This document shows, piece by piece, positions 33,659-40,267 of a stretch of 41,873 bases of DNA (positions within the stretch are counted from its first letter, which is position 1; the number at the start of each line of letters is the position of its first letter). Under the pieces are notes generated by a model, which searched no databases, was not told the origin of the DNA, and saw only the letters and a program-made list of their open reading frames with translations. The position numbers were made by a program, and so were the translations under genes. Location of the stretch: the NCBI GenBank assembly GCA_943357175.1, contig CALRGE010000001.1:129232-171104 (forward strand), given 5' to 3'. The DNA is from Candidatus Peribacteria bacterium. GTDB taxonomy: Bacteria; Patescibacteriota; Gracilibacteria; UBA1369; 2-02-FULL-48-14.

Positions 33659-34357
33659 CTATTGATATCTACTATCAAGCAAAGTTTGCAACTCAGCCTT
33701 ATATTCAAGCTCATCGGGCAAAAGTTTGGTGTAGAACTCAAGATCCCACCATGCATCAACAGCCTCTAAATTTTCTTTATTAAGCGCACTTATTTCAGCA
33801 TAGCTATCAACAAAAACTTGATTGTAAACTTGAACATTTTCAAGTTTGTAAAAATACAAATATGCATTAACAATTTCCTGCGCAATAAATTCAGCTTCAT
33901 CTTGTGGGCTCAAACCTTCAGGCATTCTCTCTTTGAAGTAAGAAATATCGCCGTCCGTTGCCTCAAGAAAATTGTTGAACACTTCAAGAGTGGCATCGAC
34001 TTTTTCATCACTCTTCATGGCCTGCAAAAGCGCCCTAACGCCATATGTTCCACTCTGCTGTTGAATGTAAGATAATTTTTCATAATCTACTCCTAATTTT
34101 TCTGAAACATAAAAAGATTCCTCCCAGTTTGGATCTCTAACATTATACAAAGTGAAATATTCATCTGGCCCACCATATTGGGCCACCAGTTCATCATATT
34201 TAGTGTTTATTGCCTCTTCCGGAGTCGCATTTTTATTAGCTTCTACAAATTCATTATTTTCCTCTTCGGCTTCTTTCTTAACTTGATCAAGTTTCTGCTC
34301 AACACTGCAAGATGTTAAAAACAACACGAGAGATAGAAGTAGGAATGTTTTTTTCAT
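33659..34357 (-). CDS. Putative lipoprotein, 232 aa
   Basis: From the ATG at 34357 the protein starts MKKTFLLLSLVLFLTSCSVE: a lipoprotein signal with lipobox LTSC. A helical, acidic coiled-coil segment follows (EQKLDQVKKEAEEENNEFVE). The longer reading from 34405 would put a non-signal extension before it, so I prefer 34357. A TATAAT at 34380-34385 supports a short leader. The rest is acidic and mostly helical, not recognised. It would be anchored on the outer face of the membrane. Confidence 0.78.
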   Translation of the reverse strand: MKKTFLLLSLVLFLTSCSVEQKLDQVKKEAEEENNEFVEANKNATPEEAINTKYDELVAQYGGPDEYFTLYNVRDPNWEESFYVSEKLGVDYEKLSYIQQQSGTYGVRALLQAMKSDEKVDATLEVFNNFLEATDGDISYFKERMPEGLSPQDEAEFIAQEIVNAYLYFYKLENVQVYNQVFVDSYAEISALNKENLEAVDAWWDLEFYTKLLPDELEYKAELQTLLDSRYQ

Positions 34358-34385
34358 TTTTAAAATTAAATTCTTACAAATTATA

Positions 34386-34610
34386 TACCACATAAATTGC
34401 TTCAAATAGTGGCTTTTTTTACAGTGGTAAAAATCAGACTTACGCTACGATGTTTACAGGCTTTAGTCAAGCTTCAAATCCTGAGTTCAGTCATAAATAT
34501 GGAATCACATAAAACTCTTATTGTAACACAGTCTCATTTAACAGGTTGAGAATTTTTTGATAGTTGGAACTCTATCAGGTTGTTATTGTAACATTGTTGC
34601 AATAAGGAAA
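34386..34610. other. Non-coding stretch with short direct and inverted repeats
   Basis: Between the lipoprotein promoter and the 35-codon ORF. It holds a direct repeat TTATTGTAACA (34518-34528 and 34583-34593, 65 bases apart). Inverted repeats are TGATAG/CTATCA and TTATTG/CAATAA. A copy of TTTAACAGGTTGA is shared with 29168-29180. No ORF or known RNA fold is recognised. Confidence 0.4.
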
Positions 34611-34718
34611 ATGACATCAAAAGGGCAGTTGAAGTTGGTCGAACTCGCCACTCAAAAATACCCCGGCGTGGAGCGTGGGGTATTTATGTCGGCGACGGGA
34701 GAGAAAGCTAATCTTTGA
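34611..34718 (+). CDS. Possible microprotein, 35 aa
   Basis: ATG at 34611 follows AAGGAAA, one of few Shine-Dalgarno-like sequences here. The peptide starts MTSKGQLKLVELATQKYPGV and ends FMSATGEKANL, a plausible soluble sequence. Its stop abuts the nrdJ stop tail to tail with no gap. Against it, two hairpins that probably terminate nrdJ lie inside it. It may be chance or a short protein; I cannot decide from sequence alone. Confidence 0.3.
   Translation: MTSKGQLKLVELATQKYPGVERGVFMSATGEKANL
34656..34685 (-). terminator. Second hairpin downstream of nrdJ, likely terminator
   Basis: AAATACCCC and GGGGTATTT, perfect 9-bp arms with a 12-base loop; on the minus strand the stem runs into five T residues. 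With the hairpin at 34706-34724 it makes a tandem stop after nrdJ. Confidence 0.6.
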
Positions 34719-34724
34719 TTAGCT
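34706..34724 (-). terminator. Hairpin at the nrdJ stop codon, likely terminator
   Basis: AGCTAATC-TTT-GATTAGCT, a perfect 8-bp stem with a 3-base loop. On the minus strand it is followed by TTTCTCTC. The stem includes the nrdJ TAA stop, so termination would begin as translation ends. Confidence 0.6.
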
Positions 34725-37700
34725 GCAACCCATACTGCTTCCGCAGTTCAAACATTTGTAACAAGATGCGTTTCGGACTGTGATGTGGCCGCAAGTTGTG
34801 CATGCAGGCGCGTCGCCCATCATGCTTGAAAGTTGGTTTGCTGCTGAGCTTGTTACTGATTCTGCAACTTCTGGTTCTGAGGCAAGCGCTTCTTTTGTCA
34901 TTGCTTCTTTGATTTTTCCGCCGAGGGCATTTTCTGCGATTTGAGTTGTTTCAGGTTGAACATGAACAAAATCTGTTCGGCCGAGGTATTCCATTCCAAG
35001 AACTCGGAATATGAAATCGACGATAGATGTGCAAGTTCTGATATTTGGGTGGCTTGTGAATCCGCTTGGGTCGAAGCGAGTGAATGTGAAGGAATCAACG
35101 TATTTTTCTAGAGGTACTCCGTATTGAAGACCGATGGAAACTGCAACCGCGAAGCAGTTTACTAGGCTTCGGTAAGATGCACCTTCTTTGAAAGAATCGA
35201 TGAAGATTTCTCCGAGGGCTCCGTCTTTGTATTCTCCGGTTCGAAGGTAGATTTTTTGACCTCCGATGCTTGTTTCAATCGTTAGACCGTTTCTCTTTGC
35301 TGGTAGGGCAACTTTGTTTCCTCTAAGGATTGCGCCTTCTGGTAGGATTGTTGTTTCGCCAACTTTAGAGCTGCTTTTATTTGAAAGTGGCTGTGAATGT
35401 TTGCTACCGTCACGGTAAAGTGCGATGGCTTTTAGACCAAGCTTCCAAGATTCCAAATAAGTATTTTTGATGTCTTCGTAAGTTGATTCTTTTGGAAGGT
35501 TTACTGTTTTTGAAATTGCGCCTGAAAGGAAAGGCTGAGTTGCGCCCATCATTTTCACATGGCCCATTGGAGCGATGTATCTTGAACCGCTTCCACATTT
35601 ATTTGCACAGTCGAAAATTGGGATGTGTTCTTCTTTCAAATATGGAGCGCCTTCCATTGTTTGTGCGCCTTCAATGTAAAGTTTTGCTTCTGCAATTTGA
35701 CCTGCATTTAATCCTTTAGCGCCTAGATTTTTTGGGTTTAGGTGAGGGGTCCATTCATCTAGAGATTTTGCTTTTTGAATGTGTGCTACAGCTTCTTCAA
35801 TTTGTGTATCTGTAAATCCGAGTTTTCGGAGTTCTGTTGGATTGATGTGCGGAGCTTTTTCAATGCTCACATGTCCGAGAACATAATCAATCATCTCTGT
35901 AATTTGTGCTTCATTGTAGCCAATTCTCTGAAGACATTCAGGAATTGATTTGTTGATAATTTTGAAATGACCGCCACCTGCAAGTTTCTTCCATTTTACG
36001 ATAGAAAATTCTGGCTCGATTCCTGTTGTGTCGCAGTCCATAAGTAGACCGATTGTTCCTGTTGGAGCAAGAACTGTTGCCTGAGCATTTCTGAATCCAT
36101 ATTTCTTTCCGAGTTCTACTGCAAGATCTCCGTCTTCACGAGCTGCCTGAGCAAGTTCTGCAGGGCAAAGTCTCGAATCGATTTTGTAAGCAGCATCTCT
36201 GTGCATTTTCATAACTTTTGACATTGGTTCTTTGTTTGTTTCATAGCCTTCAAAAGCTCCCATAACAGATGCAATTTCTGCTGAAACTCCAAATGCATGA
36301 AGGTGCATGATTGCTGTTAATGCCGCTGCTGTTTCACGTCCTCGATCGCTATCATATGGCACACCCATCATCATCAAAAGTGTTCCTAGGTTTGCGTAAC
36401 CAAGACCAAGTGGCCTGAAATCATGACTGTTTTTTGCGATTGTTGGAGTTGGATAAGAAGAAAGGTCAACCAAGATTTCCTGAGCCAAGAAAAGAATTCT
36501 GGCTGTGTGACGGTAACCGGCAATGTCGAAACTGCCATCTTCTCGCAAGAATTTCATCAAGTTGATTGAAGAAAGATTGCAGGCTGTGTCATCTAAGAAC
36601 ATATATTCGCTGCAAGGGTTTGAACCGTTGATTCGATCTGTGTTTGAAGATGTGTGCCAATTGTTGATTGTTGTGTCGAACTGAAGACCCGGATCAGCGC
36701 AGCTCCAAGCCGCCTTACAAATGTCATCAAAAAGTTCCTGAGCATCCATTTCTTCATATTTCTCTCCGGTAGTTCTGAATGTTGTCCAGAATTTTCCACC
36801 GCTCTCAACTTGCTTCATGAACTCGTCTGTCACTCGAACTGAGTTGTTTGAGTTTTGACCTGAAACTGTTTTGTAAGCTTCACCTCTCCAGTCTCCATCG
36901 TAACCAGCATCAATTAGTGCTTTTGCCTTTTTCTCAGCATCAACTTTCCAGTTAATGAAATCACGAATTTCAGGATGGTCGATATCAAGAGTTACCATTT
37001 TTGCGGCTCGTCTTGTTGTTCCTCCTGATTTGATTGCGCCAGCACCTTTATCTAAAACTTCAAGGAAAGACATAAGTCCTGATGAAATTCCTCCGCCTGA
37101 AAGATTTTCTTGTTTTGCACGGATTTTTGAGAAGTTTGAACCTGTACCTGAACCGTATTTGAAAAGTCTTGCTTCGTTTTTTGCTAGATCGAAAATTCCC
37201 ATCAATGAGTCCTCTACTTTCTGAATGAAACAGGCGCTACACTGAGGTCTGTCGTATGCATTTTCAATTTCTACTATAGTTTTTGTGTCGAAATCCCAAG
37301 CGTAATTTCCGCTGTCTCCTTTGATTCCGTAAAGCGCCAATCCGCAGTTGAACCAAACAGGGGAGTTGAAAGCGCCTCGCTGGGTGATACAAATATATGA
37401 AAGTTCTTCTTCAAAAGTGTCCGCATCTTCTTTGCTTGCGAAGTATCCGTTATCTTCACCGAATGTTCTGATTGTGTGAGCTACTCTATAAACCACTTGT
37501 TTTGCGCTTGTTTCGCTACCACCGTTAACCCCTGCTTTTCTGAAATATTTTTGAGCGATGATGTCTGTTGCCAACTGCGACCAATTCGCAGGTACTTCGA
37601 CATTTTTCATTTCGAAGACGATTTTCCCGTCTGGTTCTGTGATTTTTGAAACACGCTTTTCGTATTTTATGGATTCCAATGCAGGTATTTCCTGAGAAGT

Positions 37701-37832
37701 GAATCGTCTTGTGACTTTTACTCCGCCGGAAGGTGCTTTGGCAGTTTTTGGTCTGCTGATTTTGATTTCCGGTTGGACTGCCTCTTCTTTGAAAGCGGCG
37801 ATTGGCTCCGGAAGTGTGATTGGTTGAGCCAT
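34719..37832 (-). CDS. nrdJ: Adenosylcobalamin-dependent (class II) ribonucleoside-diphosphate reductase
   Basis: Makes deoxyribonucleotides with a B12 radical. The 1037 residues contain the N-terminal catalytic barrel with CSACFIQKVEDSLMGIFD and GSGTGSNFSKIRAKQENLSGG. The NPCSE motif is at 405-409 with redox cysteines around C201 and C418. The C-terminal shuttle cysteines lie in CTTCGH...CYKCLNCGSSMGC. Between about 620 and 720 there are three ~35-residue helical repeats (for example LGFTDTQIEEAVAHIQKA), as in long class II enzymes. It is B12-dependent, yet no cobalamin genes are in view, so the cofactor must be imported or made elsewhere. Upstream lie NrdR boxes; two hairpins end it. Confidence 0.97.
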   Translation of the reverse strand: MAQPITLPEPIAAFKEEAVQPEIKISRPKTAKAPSGGVKVTRRFTSQEIPALESIKYEKRVSKITEPDGKIVFEMKNVEVPANWSQLATDIIAQKYFRKAGVNGGSETSAKQVVYRVAHTIRTFGEDNGYFASKEDADTFEEELSYICITQRGAFNSPVWFNCGLALYGIKGDSGNYAWDFDTKTIVEIENAYDRPQCSACFIQKVEDSLMGIFDLAKNEARLFKYGSGTGSNFSKIRAKQENLSGGGISSGLMSFLEVLDKGAGAIKSGGTTRRAAKMVTLDIDHPEIRDFINWKVDAEKKAKALIDAGYDGDWRGEAYKTVSGQNSNNSVRVTDEFMKQVESGGKFWTTFRTTGEKYEEMDAQELFDDICKAAWSCADPGLQFDTTINNWHTSSNTDRINGSNPCSEYMFLDDTACNLSSINLMKFLREDGSFDIAGYRHTARILFLAQEILVDLSSYPTPTIAKNSHDFRPLGLGYANLGTLLMMMGVPYDSDRGRETAAALTAIMHLHAFGVSAEIASVMGAFEGYETNKEPMSKVMKMHRDAAYKIDSRLCPAELAQAAREDGDLAVELGKKYGFRNAQATVLAPTGTIGLLMDCDTTGIEPEFSIVKWKKLAGGGHFKIINKSIPECLQRIGYNEAQITEMIDYVLGHVSIEKAPHINPTELRKLGFTDTQIEEAVAHIQKAKSLDEWTPHLNPKNLGAKGLNAGQIAEAKLYIEGAQTMEGAPYLKEEHIPIFDCANKCGSGSRYIAPMGHVKMMGATQPFLSGAISKTVNLPKESTYEDIKNTYLESWKLGLKAIALYRDGSKHSQPLSNKSSSKVGETTILPEGAILRGNKVALPAKRNGLTIETSIGGQKIYLRTGEYKDGALGEIFIDSFKEGASYRSLVNCFAVAVSIGLQYGVPLEKYVDSFTFTRFDPSGFTSHPNIRTCTSIVDFIFRVLGMEYLGRTDFVHVQPETTQIAENALGGKIKEAMTKEALASEPEVAESVTSSAANQLSSMMGDAPACTTCGHITVRNASCYKCLNCGSSMGCS

Positions 37833-37863
37833 AAATAAAGCGTGGTAAAATAGTGGATAAGCA

Positions 37864-37917
37864 CACGTTTGAAAACGTGAGTGGTGGTTGTTCCGAATGG
37901 CTCGTCTTTTGAACGAG
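37864..37917 (-). promoter_or_regulatory. Hairpins in the nrdJ leader
   Basis: CACGTTT-GA-AAACGTG (37864-37879) and CTCGT-CTTTTGA-ACGAG (37901-37917) lie in a leader of about 140 bases between the NrdR boxes and the nrdJ ATG. The leader has no clear Shine-Dalgarno motif. It does not match a cobalamin riboswitch by eye. A post-transcriptional role is possible only. Confidence 0.4.
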
Positions 37918-37940
37918 GATAGGGGGAAATCGCAAGTGGC

Positions 37941-37956
37941 ACACTACATATTGTGT
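37941..37956. promoter_or_regulatory. NrdR box 1 upstream of nrdJ
   Basis: ACACTACATATTGTGT matches 15 of 16 positions of the NrdR consensus ACACWATATATWGTGT. NrdR represses ribonucleotide reductase genes when dATP is high. This box lies just downstream of the predicted transcription start. Confidence 0.85.
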
Positions 37957-37972
37957 GTCATGAACTTGTACA

Positions 37973-37988
37973 ACACAAAATATCGAAT
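37973..37988. promoter_or_regulatory. NrdR box 2 upstream of nrdJ
   Basis: ACACAAAATATCGAAT matches 12 of 16 consensus positions and lies exactly 32 bases from box 1, three helical turns, the usual spacing of paired NrdR boxes. It covers the predicted -10 element. Confidence 0.75.
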
Positions 37989-38005
37989 TTTAAGGTCGCG
38001 GTCAA
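37977..38005 (-). promoter_or_regulatory. nrdJ promoter
   Basis: TTGACC (38000-38005), a 17-base spacer and TATTTT (37977-37982) on the minus strand. The -10 sits inside NrdR box 2, a layout that would block RNA polymerase when NrdR binds. Confidence 0.6.
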
Positions 38006-38091
38006 TTGATGTTACAACAATTCATTTGACGTCCGGGCAGTATTTTTTTGTGGTGCTAAATGGCCGAGCAAATTGAGGTTTTCGATCAGTT

Positions 38092-38952
38092 TTATGTCAG
38101 CTTTTTCTCGTTTTTGTAAAGAGGGTGAAAAAGTCTTCTGAATCGTAAAATTGCTTTATCTTTGATTTGGCGGATTCTTTCTCTACTTAAGTTCATTGCC
38201 TTGGCAATTTCTGTCTGGCTAAGTTCTTCTCCTGTAGTATTGAATTCCTCGTGTTTTATGCCAAAAGCCTGAGTCAATATTCTTTGCTGTCTTCTATCAA
38301 GTATTTTTCTAAATAAACTTACTATCATTTCTATCTGAGTTTGAGTCTCCTCAGAATGTATCAGCTCCTCGTCTATTTTCTGTCGTATTGAAATATGATT
38401 TTCCTTCACGATTTCTTCGCCACTTCCTGAGATCAAATTCTCGAGTTGAGAAAGATAGTGATCTCTATCATCACAATCTACAGCTTTATAAATTTGAAGT
38501 TCATCAATTTTCTCTTTTCTACTTAAAGGGCTTTGAGATTTTTCCCAAGTTTGAAGTTTATTAACTTTTACGGTGACGCTTACTTTTGTATCAAGATTAG
38601 AAATTCTTTCATATCTATCCACGAACATTTTCATGTGCTCAATTATACCTTTGATTGCGAAGCGAATCAGTCGTTTTCGCCCCTCCGGTTTATAGCTTCT
38701 GATTGCGTATAATAAATATATTAAGCCTTCTTGAATCAGTTCTTTTTGTCTTTCTTCCGCGTAAGTCATTTTGTCGTCCGGTTTTAAATACTCATTCCAC
38801 TCTTCATTCTCGTCATGTTCACGTCTGGTTAAAACTATTACGTAAACTTTTTTACGATTGAAATCTTGAATTCTGGATATCCTTGTCGCCATCATTTCCG
38901 GAAAAGAGACAAAATCAGGATTTTTATGAAACTCTTCGCTCGGTTTATTCAT
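38092..38952 (-). CDS. Divergent sigma-70 family RNA polymerase sigma factor
   Basis: 286 residues. Region 4 is clear (about 216-275): LDRRQQRILTQAFG and the helix-turn-helix ELSQTEIAKAMNLSRERIRQ, which reads -35 elements. A region 2-like core is visible at 70-108 (KELIQEGLIYLLYAIRSYKP, then RFAIKGIIEHMK). It lacks the usual aromatic melting residues (YATWWIRQAI), so it is remote from the housekeeping factor. The middle (110-210) is not recognised. It lies upstream of nrdJ on the same strand and diverges from the giant gene at 39110; no link to nrdJ regulation can be shown. An anti-sigma partner was not seen. Confidence 0.8.
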   Translation of the reverse strand: MNKPSEEFHKNPDFVSFPEMMATRISRIQDFNRKKVYVIVLTRREHDENEEWNEYLKPDDKMTYAEERQKELIQEGLIYLLYAIRSYKPEGRKRLIRFAIKGIIEHMKMFVDRYERISNLDTKVSVTVKVNKLQTWEKSQSPLSRKEKIDELQIYKAVDCDDRDHYLSQLENLISGSGEEIVKENHISIRQKIDEELIHSEETQTQIEMIVSLFRKILDRRQQRILTQAFGIKHEEFNTTGEELSQTEIAKAMNLSRERIRQIKDKAILRFRRLFHPLYKNEKKLT

Positions 38953-39016
38953 ATTATTTCTTTGAGGATCGAATCATATCATAATGGTGAGTCGGGTCAA
39001 ACTGAACCTGTAAAGT

Positions 39017-39052
39017 TACCGCCAGCGGTAGATTCTACCCTGCAAAATTTGC
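39017..39052. repeat. Run of three small palindromes upstream of the giant gene
   Basis: TACCGC-CA-GCGGTA (39017-39030), GGTAG-ATT-CTACC (39027-39039, overlapping the first) and GCAAA-A-TTTGC (39042-39052). They end just before the promoter at 39060 in the gap between the sigma factor gene and the giant gene. They may be operator sites for one or both divergent genes. Confidence 0.4.
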
Positions 39053-39059
39053 GGTGAGC

Positions 39060-39088
39060 TTGCCTAAACTAGTAAAGAGTGTTATAGT
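39060..39088 (+). promoter_or_regulatory. Promoter of the giant gene
   Basis: TTGCCT (39060-39065), a 17-base spacer and TATAGT (39083-39088). The start would be near 39095, about 15 bases before the ATG at 39110. The leader has no Shine-Dalgarno motif and ends in CCTAAAAAT. Confidence 0.65.
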
Positions 39089-39109
39089 CCGCCGCCTGAA
39101 CCTAAAAAT

Positions 39110-40267
39110 ATGTTAGATAGCGGTATCGATCACGAACAATCGGTAGAGATTGCAATCCTAGTTCATGAGACTTTGAATCTTATTAAGTCAGCTTTGCCGC
39201 ATGTTACAGTTAGCGATCAAGGTATCTTAGCAAAGTTTATAAGAATTCTTGAAAATCCAATTGAAGATCCGAATGATTTTCGACAGATGTTGTTATGTGC
39301 AACGTATCTTGCAAAGGATTTCAATGGACATCCCGCAGTAGATAAACTTTATGAGTTAATTGATGTCTCTTTAAATGCATTTGGGGAAGAAGTAAAATCC
39401 GCTTTTTTGGACACAGTGGCGTCGATTGATTTTCAGTCGGAAATTGGACTGAATGACCCTGCACTTTTAGAGGATACGAAATCATATATGGGTTTAAGTC
39501 TTGGTTTTGGTAGGGATCCTCTTGATAAATTTCCATCTGCAAAGATGAATTTCCCATTCAAAAAAGTTCATGAAGATTGGTTTCGTAATGTATCTCATAT
39601 CACTGATAAAGAAATACATGAATATGCATTTATTAGGGGTGAAATTGATGGTAATGCAGAAAGATTTAAAGATTGGCCACAAGATTTATTTCTTAAGTAT
39701 ACGAACGAATTTGAAAAGTACTGTGCAATGTGTGCAGTTAATCTTGCAGAAATTGCCACTGTAGAAAAAAGTGATGCACATATTGATGATAGTTTTTATA
39801 CCTTGGCAAGTGGAGTATCTAACCTAAATGAAAATCTGCGTTTACTTCAAACGTATTGTAACTTAGAAAGCAATATTGGGCTTTTTAGTGGCATTACGCA
39901 TACTCCTGAGAAGGGACTCTTTGAGATCACAAAGTTCTTTGGTAAAGAGGCAACATTTATTGTTAGTGATAAACTTTATTTGTATCATCTGTATAGGGGG
40001 CTTAATAAGATCGTTGGACATCCGGATAGAAATCCCTTGGATAATCATGATAAGATGGCAACCCTCGATTCTATTAGAGATAGCATTAGTCCAAATTCCC
40101 CAAATTATAAGATTTTAGATGCCTTTCTCTCATGGATTGCTCTTACAACAGATAGGTTGATTATAGAAGAGGCAAGTGATGAAAAAACTGAAAAAGAAGC
40201 ACTTACTTTTGCGGTTGAATCAATTGAGTCGGAATTGAAAAAAACCCACAGGCTCCATATCTTTTAG
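39110..40267 (+). CDS. N-terminal part of a very large unknown protein, frame broken at an A7 run
   Basis: 385 residues, not recognised. Soluble and mostly helical with scattered conserved-looking aromatic and acidic positions (for example FNGHPAVDKLYELIDVSLNAF). No signal peptide or membrane helix. It ends at TAG 40265-40267, shortly after the run of seven A residues at 40238-40244. The next frame (-1) is open from there to the end of the window with the same style of sequence, so this is probably the front part of one gene. Joined, the product would be over 920 residues. Its own promoter and palindromes lie upstream. Confidence 0.65.
   Translation: MLDSGIDHEQSVEIAILVHETLNLIKSALPHVTVSDQGILAKFIRILENPIEDPNDFRQMLLCATYLAKDFNGHPAVDKLYELIDVSLNAFGEEVKSAFLDTVASIDFQSEIGLNDPALLEDTKSYMGLSLGFGRDPLDKFPSAKMNFPFKKVHEDWFRNVSHITDKEIHEYAFIRGEIDGNAERFKDWPQDLFLKYTNEFEKYCAMCAVNLAEIATVEKSDAHIDDSFYTLASGVSNLNENLRLLQTYCNLESNIGLFSGITHTPEKGLFEITKFFGKEATFIVSDKLYLYHLYRGLNKIVGHPDRNPLDNHDKMATLDSIRDSISPNSPNYKILDAFLSWIALTTDRLIIEEASDEKTEKEALTFAVESIESELKKTHRLHIF

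Noticed and set aside
34386-34610. CRISPR array from the short direct repeats
   Set aside because: Only two copies of an 11-base repeat, no regular spacing and no cas genes.
37861-37935. tRNA gene in the nrdJ leader
   Set aside because: GTTCCGAAT resembles a T-loop, but no acceptor stem or D and anticodon arms can be folded around it.
37525-37944. A 139-codon ORF overlapping the 5' end of nrdJ
   Set aside because: It is on the same strand in another frame, full of Arg/His/Thr/Ser, and runs through the NrdR box and leader; the nrdJ frame is clearly the real one.
37833-37972. Cobalamin riboswitch in the nrdJ leader
   Set aside because: The stretch GTGCCACTTGCG looked a little like part of a B12 box, but the long conserved core and the expected set of stems are absent. 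Only a covariance-model search could reopen this.
40238-40246. Canonical A AAA AAG/C programmed -1 frameshift site
   Set aside because: The zero-frame codons are TTG AAA AAA ACC, so the heptamer is not in the right phase for simultaneous two-tRNA slippage, and I saw no clear downstream hairpin. Slippage by RNA polymerase or a sequence error fits better.
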